Shown here: positions 21,495-33,384 of the stretch, piece by piece
Position numbering within the stretch: position 1 is the first letter of the stretch
Layout of the letters: every line of letters starts with the position of its first letter
From: Auriscalpium vulgare
Taxonomy: Eukaryota > Basidiomycota > Agaricomycetes > Russulales > Auriscalpiaceae
DNA: 64,000 nt
Direction: 5' to 3'
Assembly: GCA_019915015.1 (NCBI GenBank)
Contig: JAHBBC010000014.1
Location: forward strand, 434,001-498,000
Program-made: the position numbers and the translations under genes
Notes under the pieces: generated by a model
Told to the model about the DNA's origin: nothing
Database searches by the model: none
The model's input: only the letters and a program-made list of their open reading frames with translations

Positions 21495-24489
21495 ATGGCG
21501 CCGAAACCCAAGATAGCCCACCTCCCAACGCGAACACAGCCGCAGAGGACCACGAGGGCGGACGCTCGCAATATGTCGCGACAGGCGGCCATAGAGGCAG
21601 AAATCGAGGAACCACAAGATGAGCAGGGGGAAGTCTCATCGCTATCAAGTCTGCCATCAGAAGAAGAGGATCCGCGTGGACCGACCCTCAGTAGGGAGAT
21701 CCGACGCGCCGGAGAGGACCCTAGGTCCCTGATCACAGGAGGGGATCGCGTCACGATCGAGGGACTAGAAGGTTTGCTTCTGAATTCTGATGGTGGCGAT
21801 AGCGACCATCACACAGGGCATGATCCGGAGGGGGAATGCTCGAGGAACGGACGGGTCAGTCCGGGATGGGGACGGGCCGTTTCCTTACAAGATAGGACTT
21901 CGCGGAACGTCGCGGAACCTAGCAACAATCCCCAACGAGCTCTATCAAGCAGCAAGAACCCCAGCAACCCAAAGTCGCCAACACAGTCAGGAATGAACGC
22001 ACAGCAACAAGGAACAGGAACAGGCGGAGGAGGCGGTGGAACAGGTGGCGGAGGAGGTGGCGGCGGTGGAGGCGGCGGCGATGGAGGAGGGGGAGGCGGC
22101 GGACAACCGGTAATACCGCCTCAGCCCAACGTCGCGCCAGTTGCAATGCCTACCCGCGGGGACCGCAATGCACCGTCTTTCAATCAGAAAGCCCACGAGT
22201 TACCGCGTTACTTCAACGAGCTGAACCATCTCTTTGCCCGGGCTCAACTAGCGGATGATACGGCGAAGAAGGGCCACGCAGTGCGTTACCTAGACGTCGC
22301 GACGGCTGAGGAGTGGGAAGCGAGGCCGGAGTTTAAGGATCCCACCAAGACCTACCAAGACTTTCAGGACGCCATTGTTAAACTATACCCGGGAGCCGAT
22401 GAGGACCGCAAGTATACCATCGCGGACATGGACGCGCTCGTAGGCATTCTTCGCGATCACCGACTTCCTGGTTAAGAAAGCAGGATCTCGACCCGTGAGC
22501 GCAATATCGCGTTCCTTCGCGCTTTCCAGGACAGCCTCATGAACCGGGTGGCGACGAGACTGCAGATCAAATTGCCGGACCACGATAAAGAAACACCGTA
22601 CCCCATGGCCGACGTACTAGAGGCAGGAGAGTACGAGCTGAGGGGCACTCCCTCAATCGTACCAGCGGTCAGCGCAGGTCCGGCAGTGGCGGTCGCAACG
22701 ATGGAGCCTGTAATCAAAATAGAACAGTTTCAAGAAGCAATCAAAGCCGCGGTCGCCGAACAGTTCGCGCGGATGCTCGTCAACCAGGGGAACAACGGAG
22801 GTCAGAGGGGTTATGGGGGTGCCTCAGGAACTCAACAGCCGCGCGCTACGCAAGGAAATCAAGGCGGACAGGGGGGGCCGTCAGGATGCCTTTTCTGCGG
22901 CCAAACGGCGCACTTCGTCAGGGAATGTATGGTGGTCCAGGACTACATCGCAACGGGTCGCGTATCAAGGGACCACAACAACCGGGTCGTTCTGAAAAGT
23001 GGAGGACTCATCCCGCTAGGGGAAGGCCCGCTGAAGCAGCGGGTGGATGCGTACTACGCCGGGAATCAACACGGGCAGTCAGAAGCCATGATGCTGACAA
23101 CGATGGACTACGAGCCGGTGCCGGCCAAAGTGCAGACAGTCGCCGGCCTAATCCAACTGACACCGCAATTGACCGACGAAGACAGAATGACGGAACGCCA
23201 GCAGGAGATGGCAGTACTCCTGATGGCCCGAGCGGAAAGGCAAGCTCAGAAGGAACGCCGGCAGGCCGCACTGGACGCGGGCGAGTTTCCCCAGGCAATA
23301 GGGCTGCTACCTGGCGAGCGCGAAAGATCGCGACGAGTCCCAGAGGTGGTCATCCCGAAGAGGAAGCCGTTTACACAAGCCAAGAAGCAGGTTTCCTTTG
23401 AGCCAAAGGCAGTCAACCGACCAGGGGAAGACTGGGGATAGCGCAGACAAACAAAGGCAGGCCGACGAAGACACCACAGCGGGTGAGGAGCCGTCAACAC
23501 CTCTGATCCATCCTTTCGCGAAGGTGCCCGACGCGACGTACATAGGGCCGGCAAGTTACCAACGAAGCGCGGGGCAGCGCAAGGCGGACCCAGCATACAA
23601 TAAGGTCGCCCCGGTCCGCGACCCCATAATAGCAAGCAAGGTTTATGAGAGGGCCATGAATGCGGAGGTCACCTTGACACAGAGGGAGCTCATGTCCATT
23701 GCCCCGGAAGTGCGCGCTCAAGTTCGCAACGTGGTGACCCCTAAGCGGGTCCCAAACGAGGCAAGAGTACCAGTAGTCCAGGCGATGGTGGAAAGCGAAC
23801 CAGAGCTCTTTCCGTTCGACTTTGACCAGGATGAAGGGGCAGGAGAGGAAGAGAAGGTGGTGAAGGGCGTCGCGGACCATATGCCCGAATCCTTTCTGCA
23901 AGCCCTGGGACACCAGCCAATGGAGTTGCCCGAGGGGACGCGTGTAGGAGAGGTCATTGTGGAGGTTCTGATGGGAGATCTAGGAGAAGAGGGAGACGGG
24001 GAACCAGACCCTGAGCCGTTGGAAGTCGCCAAAGAATCGCTGGCCCTCCGTTCGATTTTGCCACTAGTCGACAATCAAGCGCATATCAAGGCAGTCGTGG
24101 ATCCCGGATCGCAGATCATTTCCATGTCCGAGGACGTATGCCATTACCTCGGGCTGCATTACGATCCGAACGTCCGCCTGGATATAATATCGGCCAACAA
24201 AAGTCGCGATAGGTCGCTAGGCCTGGCTAGAAACGTCCCGATGAAGATTGGGGGTATAACGCTGTACGTACAGGTGCATATCATCCGAAACCCGGCGTAC
24301 GACATGCTCCTGGGGAGGCCCTTTGATGTCCTCACAGGAAGTACCGTGCAAAACTTTGCGGACGAGAGGCAGACGATCACGATCACGGATCCGAACACTG
24401 GAGTCATGGCGTCAATCCCCACTATTCCACGCGGCCGCAAGCGCATCTCGCGAACCCAGAAGCAGGGGGTGGAGGGTTTTCGCGACTAG
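21495..24489 (+). pseudogene. Gypsy-1 Gag-protease, frameshifted
   Basis: The start ATG is at 21495 (MAPKPKIAHLPTRTQ). An acidic N-terminal region, a Gly-rich tract (about 22020-22110) and the capsid-like core follow. About 70 bp present in Gypsy-2 are missing near 22445, between short GGCA repeats, and a one-base loss follows at about 22480. The knuckle CLFCGQTAHFVREC is near 22890. A one-base insertion at about 23428 shifts the frame again. The protease segment (23398-24489) has the active-site motif VDPGSQIISM near 24100 and ILPLVDNQAHIKAVVD before it. The frame stops at TAG 24487-24489, just after a -1 frameshift signal. It is the outer copy of the gag found intact over most of its length in Gypsy-2. 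Confidence 0.88.
24474..24480 (+). promoter_or_regulatory. Putative -1 ribosomal frameshift site GGGTTTT
   Basis: In the gag frame this reads G_GGT_TTT, a valid X_XXY_YYZ slippery heptamer. It lies six bases before the gag stop, and pol is open in the -1 frame. It is conserved in Gypsy-2 at 43965-43971. Confidence 0.65.
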
Positions 24490-26798
24490 AGGATTTGTTA
24501 GAGGACCAGGAGGAGGTAGGGCTGGTCGTGGGGTTCGAGCCTGATAAGCCTGATACTCTTAGAATGGAATCCCTGTGTGCGACCTCCCGGAGGAATACGC
24601 GGGAGTGTTCGCAAAGCAAGCGGAAGAAGGAGAGGAGGAGGAGGAGGAACGAGCAAGAGCAGGGACGTTTATTTGGACGACGGCAGACTGGGGAGACGGC
24701 GAGAGTGGGAGAGAAAGAGAGGAGGAAACGGACCGAGGTGAGCTACAGCCGACCGCGATGCAGCGCGAAGTCTTTGCGGCCACGAAGAAGCGTTACAAGC
24801 CAGCACACCTCAAGGTAAAGCCCATTCGTACGGACCTGCCGGAGCACTTCCGGATCCTCAGAGAGATCAGAGGGGACCCCCTGGCGGATATGCCGCCGCT
24901 CCCAGAGAAGCCACCGGACTTCGTACCCACGGGAAGGTACACCGCGGAACGTCGCGAACAATTTGACCGAGTCCACGACGGAGATTTCCTATGGCCGGAA
25001 GAAAGGAAGCTCATGCATGCGTTTATGTGCGCACAAAACGAGGCATTTGCCTGGGACGACTCGGAGCGGGGGCGCTTCCGAGAAGACTTCTTCCCCCCCG
25101 TCACAATACCAGTAGTTCCGCATCGGCCATGGGTTCAGCGAAATATTCCGATTCCGCCAGGGATATACGACAAGGTCATGGCGCTCATCAAGACCAAGAT
25201 TGCCGCGGGAGTCTACGAGGACTCAAACTCGTTGTACCGCTCTAGGTGGTTCTGTGTGGTTAAGAAGGACAGGACCAGCCTCCGTATAGTCCATAGCCTG
25301 GAACCCCTGAATGCGGTGACCATCGCGCACTCAGGAGTACCCCCCTTCCCAGATCATTTGGCAGAGCAGTTTGCGGGGCGGCCGTGCGGGGGAATTCTGG
25401 ACCTCTACGTGGGCTATGACGAAAGGAGACTAGATGAAGCCTCAAGGGACCTCACGACTTTCCAGACGCCGTACGGCGCAAAACGGCTGGTGACCCTGCC
25501 TATGGGGTGGACGAATTCCGTCCCGATCTTCCACGACGACGTGACCTTTATTCTCCAACCGGAAATCCCACATATTACGGTGCCTTTTATAGACGATGTT
25601 CCCCTGAAGGGGCCGGACTCGGACTACAGGACGGAAGGCAGAGGATACAAAACGATCCCCGGCAACAACGGCATAAGGCGGTCGCGAAGATTCGCAATTG
25701 GGGGCCGTGCACGGACCTCTCAGACGTACGGGCTTTCTTGGGGACAGTTGGAGTCCTGCGCATCTTTATCCGAAACTTTGCGCACCGAGCCCATGCCTTG
25801 ACACACCTGACGAGAAAGGACGTCCCATTCGAATGGGGACCCGAACAGTCGCGAGCTATGGAGGACCTCAAGGAGGCAGTCCTCGCATCGCCAGCGCTCC
25901 TACCGATTGATTACACGTCGGAGGCCCCCGTGATCCTAGCGGTAGACACCTCGTCCATCGCGGTGGGTTTCCTATTGAGTCAGGCGGACCCCAACGTTCC
26001 CCAAGACAGGAAGAGACGCCGATATTCTCGATTTGGTAGCATCGCGCTAAACGATCGCGAAGCGCGGTTCTCGCAGCCCAAGCTGGAGCTCTACGGTCTC
26101 TTTCAAGCCCTGCGGGCCCTTAAAGTCTACCTGATAGGGGTGAGGAACCTGACCATTGAGGTTGACGCCAGGTATATCAAAGGCATGCTGGAAAATCCTG
26201 ACCTCGAGCCATCGGCCAGTATGAACAGGTGGATTATAGGCATCCTGATGTTCCATTTTGAGCTAGTGCACGTGCCGGGACTCTTCCACGGGCCCGACGG
26301 CCTATCCAGGCGACGCAGGCAACCAGGAGACGATCCGGAACAGGAAGACGACTTCGAAGACTGGGTTGATGCGGTGTATGGTTTCGCACATATTGTAAAC
26401 ATGGTAGTCCCGAAGACAGCGCAAGAGAGAGCCTCTCAACGGCAAGCTGGACTGACGTGGCCAGGAAGCATAGCAGACGAACATGGGGCTGGTTCAAGCC
26501 AGGACGCGATACGTCGCGAGGAGGCCCGGCGCTCCCACGATGAACCGGCCGACGTCTGGGCAACTACGGTCCAAATGCAACCCGCACCAGCACAGGACGC
26601 GATGTATCGCGATGTTCCCAGATCAGACAAGGCTCATGAAGCTGATAAGCGGCTGGAACTAGTCAGGGACTGGTTAGGGACCCTGGCGCGGCCAGCGGAC
26701 TTGACCGACGAACAGTTCGCTCGTTTCGCTAGATACGCGCTCCAGTTCTTCAGGGATGGGGACCGCCTTTTCAAAAGGCACCACCAAGGCAGGCACCA
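24482..26798 (+). pseudogene. Gypsy-1 Pol, 5' part (RT and RNase H), interrupted
   Basis: Compared with Gypsy-2, about 60 bp are missing near 24572 and about 150 bp near 25678, and several frames shift. RT motifs RSRWFCVVKKD, LVTLPMGWTNS and VPFIDDV remain (25230-25600). RNase H follows (VILAVDTSSIAVGFLLSQ, SQPKLELYGL, IEVDARYIKG; 25920-26190). The linker toward the integrase ends at GGCACCA (26792-26798), where the KDZ transposon begins. The deletions fall at short direct repeats. Confidence 0.88.
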
Positions 26799-26872
26799 CA
26801 CCAGTCCCTGTAGTCTAATAACAAATAAGACCGGTCAGTACCGGTCAGTTCATTTCAGTTTGAGACCGGTAA
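26799..26872 (+). repeat. KDZ terminal inverted repeat, left
   Basis: It starts CACCAGTCCCTGTAG and ends TTTGAGACCGGTAA. Aligned without gaps to the reverse complement of 53929-54002, the inner 30 nt match exactly and the outer part differs at roughly a dozen sites. Two copies of ACCGGTCAGT lie inside. Confidence 0.93.
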
Positions 26873-27716
26873 GGCATATATAATCAAGAATAGCGCCTGT
26901 TGCCCTGGTTCCCACGATTGATGATATTCCCACCAGTTGCCGTGGTCATGTGAGCATCTGCCTGCCCTGGCAGCATATTCCCACGGGTGTCTCCCATATA
27001 GGGAATCAGTGATTTAGGTCCGATAAATACCCAATAAAATCGAAACAAATATGGAAAATATTCTGGCGGACCCCGTTGGGCTACGCAGCCGGGGTAAATG
27101 ATATAGTTCCCACGGGTGCCCTAAAATGGATCCCACCGGCAATTTACTTTCAAAATGCACCCGAAAAACTAAATTAAAACCTGAATATATTCAGGCAGTC
27201 CCTGGGCTTGGTACCCGAGACTATTCCCACGGTTTGGTGGCCCACAAGGTGTCTGCTCCGATAAATACCCGAAAATCCGTAGAAAATAGTGAAAATATTC
27301 TAGCTGCTCCTCCTGGGTCCCAACAGTTTAATTACTGCAGGAGATCACTCTGCTACCTATCCAAAGGTTCAAACTGACAGAGGGATCATGATGAGGTATG
27401 CCCTGCTTACTGATTCTCATGGTTTGGTTGTCCTCGAAAATCTCAAAGTCGATACCCGATAAATCCCCGAAACTCGGAGGGCACGACACCCAGATGTTTT
27501 GCATAACTTAGTCAAGCCTTATTCCCAGTAGACAATTCAGAACCTTTGAATTCACACAGTGGAGGTCACAATAACATCAATAACACTAGCTAAGGACAAG
27601 ATCTAGTAAGATAAATCAAAGAATAAGTGCTACCGAGAAGACGCAACATGACTGAGGGTCGACATAAATGAAAGATGCCTGTTGAAGGCGATGTATGAAT
27701 CAGTAAGAGCCACGTG
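26873..27716. other. KDZ left subterminal non-coding region
   Basis: AT-rich sequence with no gene. Short motifs recur: CCGATAAATACCC-like (about 27020, 27260, 27460), CCCACGGGTG/CCCACGG (about 26975, 27108, 27228) and GAAAATATTC (about 27052, 27292). Such subterminal repeats often bind the transposase. Confidence 0.6.
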
Positions 27717-30700
27717 TCAGGAGGGCGGCGGGACGAACCGCGAATGCTTCCCGCCTGCGGCACGCGGTTCAACGAGATAGGGCACCCAGCTTTTATTTTC
27801 TAACAGAAAAGTCAGATCAGTAAGAGCTACGTGTGAGGAGGGAAGTATGACGCACCGCGAACGATTCCTGCCGGAGTCGCGGTCGGCAGGCACTCGACGC
27901 TTGGTACGTGCTGAGCCTGTCGTACCTGCATCTTGAGCGGGTGCTACATCAGTCCCCGCGACCATCCACGAACGCTTCTTCGGCTTCCCGATGGCGGCGG
28001 GCGCCGGACGCTTCCTGGCAGTTGAGCCTCCTCCATTAGCCACTTGAGGAGGGTCCGCTTCGGCCGGTGAGGTCGTTCTCATGACGAAGAGGACCGTCGT
28101 TACGTCGACGGTCGCGTTGAACCAACGCTCCTTGGCATCCCCTTCATCGTCCTTCACAGCCAAGCCCCACCAGTAAAGCGCCGCCATGATGCTGATGAAA
28201 CCGTTCATGCCGGCGACGCAAAGAGTCGACCAATCCATATTCTCGGATGGTACGATGAAGTCGCCTTCGGGGTCGAATCGTTCAGGAGGCTGTAGCCCGC
28301 GCCACCAAGCCTCGAAGTTGTCCATGAAGGTGTTGATTTTGAGTATCTTGCCCTGGTGCCACGGTCTCCTGCCCTTGATCCAGGCGTGGACCTCGGCGGG
28401 GCGGCTGGTGCAGCCGAGCGGGAAAGAATCGTCCTCCTGTGGGTGAGCTGATTTAGCAATGCAATGGCAAAGAGGACGCGGCACTCACCCCAAAGCCCTT
28501 GGCCTCCTCGAATATGCTATACCGCGTGAGCAATGTATGCCACTCTTGCCCCAGACCAGCGCCCCGCATGGTCATCACTCCGCGGTCGAAGAATTTTGGC
28601 CATCCTCGAGGGGAGAGGGACTGCGCAGCGGGTCCGATGGTTGATGTTGATGTGGCTGCGACAGCCCCAGCGGGCTTCGGGGCAACGACGGTGCGCCGCA
28701 TCGAGATGCCAGGAGTCGTTGGCTTGGGGGGCATGTTCACAGCGGGCGTACTGGTAATGGCCGTGTGGGGCACCCCGTGCGTGTTGGACTTGGCATCGAG
28801 CAACATTTTGGCTGGGGGCGTGCCGATGCTGGAAGTGCTGAGCGACGTAGTGGGGACCTCCGTGTCCACATCCATGCTAGACAGCGCATCGGGCGTGCGC
28901 GTGCCGTTTGTGTTTTCGCAGTGGACTGCCTTGCTAGATGGCGCATCCGACGTGCGTGTGCCGTTTATGTTCCTGTCGGGCGCGGTGTCTGCTACGGCTT
29001 TCCCCGCCTGCATTCCAGGCGCCGCAGACGGGCTGGTTGGCATGTTGCTAGCGGCTGCTGTGACGTTTGCGTTTGCGCTGTCGATGTCCATGCTAGACGG
29101 CCCATCGGACACGCGCGCGCCCTTTGTGTTTGTGTCGGGCGGCGTGTCTGCTCCGGCTTTCTCCACCTGTACGCCGGGCGCTGTGGAAGCGCTGCCTGGC
29201 AGGTTGCTAGTGGCTGCGGCGGATGGAGTGTCGAGTCCGGGGGCGGTGGGGGTGGTTGTGCCTGGAGATGGGCTTTGGCGGTCGCTTCCACCGCCGCTGG
29301 GCAGAGATTTCGAGTGGTCCGCAACGACGTGGTCCAGGCGCGTGTTTGGGATGGGCGTGTTGAGGGAGGTGATGGAGGACGCGTCGGAGGATGTGAGAGG
29401 CGGCTCGCCTGAGGTGTTGAGAGCGACGTCGAGAGCAAGGGCAACGTCAGCGCGCGTAGCAACCGTATTGCGCGAGGCGTTAGCAGCCAATGGAGAGCGG
29501 GATCGCTGAGAGGAGCCCGTTGTCGACACAGCAGGTACATCGGAGGTCGCATTCAAATTTGAATGAACAATGGGCGGTGTGCTGGCGGGCGTGGCGGCTG
29601 CACTGGCGTCCTCTGGCGTGGGCGACGAGACATTGTGCGGAACAAGGTCACTATAAGTGCGCGTGAGCGAGAGCCCAGTGGAGAGGAACGCTAAGGACAA
29701 ACCTGTCTTCATTATTGTCTTCATCGTCGGTGCAGGAGGCGGCGGCCTCGACTACACCGCCACCGCGCGCGTTGCTTGTTCCATTTTTGGCCATCCGAAG
29801 AACATCCGCGGCTGCCTCCGGTCAGCAAGGCAGCTTCAACCAAAGAACGAACTCGCTCACCGAATGCCGCTCGAGCAAATCCTCCCATCGACAATGACAC
29901 GACTTCATAGGCTGCACGGTCGTACTGCGGCCACAGTTGTTCGATAACGCCCGGTTTCGACCCCGCGTGCACGCTGAAAGGGTGAGTCAGTCGATTTGCC
30001 TGCACAGAAACTAATAGGACCTACGAATGAACTTCAACGTCCCCTTTCTTCGATGGGACAGGTCCTGCAATGAATAGCGATGCCGCGCAGTTGAATCGCG
30101 ACGCGACCATATCCACAATGGGCTGAAGAAACATATAGGCATTTGCGCCGGTCCTGCGATCAGGGTGAGCGTCTGTAACCCCCGAGCACGGTGAGCATCC
30201 TCACCATTCGCGGTCTTCGTCGGTCATTGGTATCTCCAGGAACTTCTTGTTGTATTCTTCCATCGCAGCTTCATAGTTTTGCTCCACCAATGCCTGGATC
30301 TCCGCCTTCTTCTCGTCGCTCTCCTCGGCCCACTTCTCCCGCACCGCACGCATCCGTAGGTGAACGTCCTCGCCCCCATCGTCGGCATTGCCGACCTCTC
30401 CCTTTATCTTCTCGAAGTGGGCTGCAACGGTGTCGGCCCAGTGCAGCTTCGAGTACAGCTGTATCGCCTGCTGACGCCGAGGCGCACGCACGACCTCCGC
30501 CACCAACGCCTTGAACGTGTCCTGTGATGTCTCTGCGGCCTCTTTCGGGGTATCCAGTCGTCGAACGCGGTAAGGAAACCAGGCAGAAATTTTCTATCCA
30601 ACAATGTGAGTTCACAGTAAATTTCTAGAGAGAAGGAGATACTGACGCGCAGAACTTGGGATTTGAACTTCTCCCTGCGGTCTTGCTCCTCTTCGTCTTC

Positions 30701-31006
30701 GCCGTCGTACTCCGAAGCCTCGTCAAGCATGCTTTCGTCCGGGTCTGCAATTTCCTCGGCCGCGTCTTGATTGATTGGTAGGTCATAACCGTACTTGATG
30801 ACGAACAGACGGCTAACATTTTTGTAGAACTTTTTGACTTCAACCTTGCGTCCGCATACCTTGCGGTATTCTGGAACCCATCGCTCCAGAAAGGCGAGCT
30901 TCGTGCCACAAGCCCAAGGAGGACGGCCGCGCGAGTCGCGCAGCGGCTTCTTCGCAGCGGCTTTCTTTTTAGGGGGCTTCGTGCGTGGCTGTGAAGACTT
31001 CGGCAT
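27717..31006 (-). CDS. Large multi-exon KDZ-associated hypothetical protein
   Basis: The start is the ATG at 31006 (MPKSSQPRTKPPKKK), a basic tail followed by a helical segment (WVPEYRKVCGRKVEVKKFY, FVIKYGYDLP). Introns: about 30646-30592 (GTCAGT..GATAG); about 30200 (GTGAGG..CGCAG); about 30030 (GTAGGT..TTCAG); about 29860 (GTGAGC..GGCAG); about 29700 (GTTTGT..TATAG); and about 28490 (GTGAGT..CACAG). The frame stays open across all of them. Recognisable blocks are WFPYRVRRLDTPKEAAE, a Glu-rich helix ending MTDEDREW, ANAYMFLQPIVDMVASRF and VHAGSKPG. A long Ser/Thr/Pro-rich low-complexity exon follows (28500-29690), then the C-terminal block WHTLLTRYSIFEEAKGFG, VHAWIKGRRPWHQG, FEAWWRGLQPPERFD and GMNGFISIMAALYWWGL. 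The tail is basic (ARKRPAPAAIGKPKKRSW). This layout recalls an abundant uncharacterised agaricomycete family; no biochemical role is known to me. It reads as intact, unlike the surrounding retroelements. Confidence 0.72.
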
Positions 31007-31525
31007 GTCCAAGGTGTACTGGAAAGGCGGGAAGGGCGACTTCGATGGGAGCGCGAGGCAAAGGGGCGGGAGGGGCGGTGTGGGGTGCGAGCGCAAGGCA
31101 GCGCAACGGGGCGCCGAGTGTCTGCGTGGCAGCGGCGGTTGGTACGGGCACCGGGCGTGCTCCGCGGTTCGTGTAGAATTGTGCTCCAATTTCCCAGTAT
31201 AATTCACCATTTTTACACGCCTCCATCAGCTAGTCCGAATTAATGTGATCCTCAGCCGACGCACTCCCGTTTTAGCTACCTCAGCATCGCTTCCGTCTCG
31301 CCGCCGACGTCGCATGGAATGTTGAACCCGTTCTCCCACTGCAGGAGCCTTCATCGGACTGTATTATTCGTTCAGGACAGGGTCGGACAACGCAATGTAC
31401 TTATATTTCTGCAAGTAACACCAATGTACAGTATGCATGCCTCGACCTCCGCTGTCTGCCGTACCTCGCAGGCGTGTCGTCAAGCATGTCCGCTTTGGGC
31501 TGATGCCCAGTCAACATCCGCCAAA

Positions 31526-32102
31526 CTAATCGCGGCCTGGGCGAGGCGGCAGCCCATTGGCTGATTCCTCGTCCCAGCTCTTCGAGTACGGGGTGACCTC
31601 GCCATTCCGTTTCGCGACATCAAAGGCCCGTCGTCCAGCCTCGTAGGTTGGGAACTTCCTAACCTTAACGTAGCGCGATAGGCCGCGAGCCTTCCAGTAC
31701 TCGGTGCTGCTGCAAAATGGAGTTGGTGAGGTTAGCTACATAGCTAAGCGATCTTGAGGTGCGACTCACTCCGCTTTGTACACACCCGGCCCTACCCCTT
31801 TGAGGACGACCCATGTCTCGCCCTCCCAGGCCTCCTCCTGCCCCTGCGAGTCTTCGCTCGTGCTATCAGCATCAACGGTCGGCTGGTCAGACTCTTTGGA
31901 AGCCTTGGACGTCGTCGCTCTCGCGGAGGCTCCTGCGATGCCCGAATCAGTGAGCTGCTACGCTTCAGGGAACATGGTTCAACTGACCTTTACCATCCTT
32001 AGACGGCTGCGCTTTCTTCGGGGTGAAGTGGACCGTCAAATTAGCGAGGCGCTCGGCGAGGTCCTCGGTGGGCACATCGATCGTGACAGTGACGCGGGTC
32101 AT
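31526..32102 (-). CDS. Small protein with RNase H1 N-terminal-like (viroplasmin-type) domain
   Basis: The start is the ATG at 32102 (MTRVTVTIDVPTEDLAERL). Three exons are separated by introns near 31995-31945 (GTAAAG..CGCAG) and 31770-31712 (GTGAGT..TGCAG). The second exon ends WVVLKGVGPGVYKAE and the third begins STEYWKARGLSRYVKVRKF and runs to PTYEAGRRAFDVAKRNG. The V-V-x-K-G-x-x-P-G-V-Y, W/Y, and KF-x-x-Y-x-x-A pattern matches the RNase H1 N-terminal nucleic-acid-binding fold, without a nuclease domain. The stop is at 31526-31528. It lies between two other minus-strand genes of the transposon and may bind RNA/DNA hybrids or dsRNA; that role is inference. It resembles in type the broken gene at 8345-9264. 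Confidence 0.65.
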
Positions 32103-32746
32103 GGCTTAAGGGAAGGAGGAGAAAGGGCGACGCACCACTCAACACGCCCTTTTGTATGCACGCGGCACCCGATCGATACGTTTACGTGTGCGTGGCGTAC
32201 GTCACATACGTCGAGCATGCCCTATAAGGCGCAAAGACGCGCTCCCTTCAGTAGCAACCGCTAACGTAGATAAGGAGGGGCTCACCTGATGCATACCCCT
32301 GCCTCTGCTACCGTACGATGCTTGCGCTACCCACACAGAGTGAGCGCGACGGTGTCCAGGGCTTCATCATGCGCTCGAGAGCAAGCGCGATCCGCCTTCT
32401 GTGCGGAATCCGCAACCCAAACTTGAGCACGACCCACGAATTGGGTAGTATACAAGTCTCGCCGCGCAGGCGCCATGTGTTTGAGTGTTTGAAGGTGTAC
32501 TTGAAACGGTGTAGATGGTGCTACGCATGCAGAAAGCCACCAGTGTATAACCTCGCATCCGCGGTCGCAGAAATACAGAGCTAAGTAAAGGACGTACGGG
32601 ATCCTCGTGTTAACACTGTAGGCTAAATATCTGAGCATGGAGTGGACCGGTCCATCTACCAACCATATAGCATGGAAAATGTCGCAATATTAACCCTATA
32701 CAACTGTCAGCTAACTGAGACAGACATCTAGGAACCAAAAACGTAC

Positions 32747-33384
32747 TCACCTTCTACCCCACAGCACAAGTCTAACGTCTTCTAAAGCCGCGCGACGTGC
32801 TTCTCTACCTTGCTGTGCGAGTTCTTGCTCTTGATGAAGGCCGGCGACGAATCGTCGGAGGTGATGCAGCCTCAGAGCCTCCCCGTCGCCCCCGACAGCG
32901 ACGATACGCTTCGCTTCATCAGCGTATTTGTCAATCCAGACTTGTAAAATGCGGATGAACTCCGACACCCAAAGATCCTCGCCGAGTTCATTGGAGAGAC
33001 GATCCCGCAGTGCTACGCAGTCGTTGTCCAGCGTGCACTCCACGTCCGTGTCTCGGCGAGGATCGTCGGTGGGGTCACTATGGGCAAACTGGCAGCGGTA
33101 GGAGCTGCGAAGAGTATCAGTTAGTTAGATGTTGACGTTTGACTGGCAGGCCACGCACCTGCGCGTTCCGTCCTGCTCGCGCCTACGCTTCCGCGTTGCT
33201 GACTGTCGTGCACCTTTGGCGACCCTTCTCCGACCTTTGTGAGCGTCGTAGTAGAGCTTTTGATACAGCTTGCGCTGCTCGCGCTTGCTAGAGTATGTTT
33301 GTCAGGGAGCGCTGCAAAGCAGCAGATTCACTGCACACACCGATGATAATACGACCCTTCAGTTATTGTGGACCCCGTCTTCAT
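32747..33384 (-). CDS. Basic hypothetical protein of the KDZ element
   Basis: The start is the ATG at 33384 (MKTGSTITEGSYYHR). Introns with good signals lie near 33337-33289 (GTGTGT..TCTAG) and 33158-33105 (GTGCGT..CGCAG), and the frame is kept across both. The middle is strongly basic (KREQRKLYQKLYYDAHKGRRR, then TRKRRREQDG), suggesting nucleic-acid binding. The C-terminal part is helical and mixed-charge (NELGEDLWVSEFIRILQVW, LHHLRRFVAGLHQEQELAQQ). A GTGAGT donor just before the stop could add a tiny last exon. I do not recognise the family. Confidence 0.55.
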
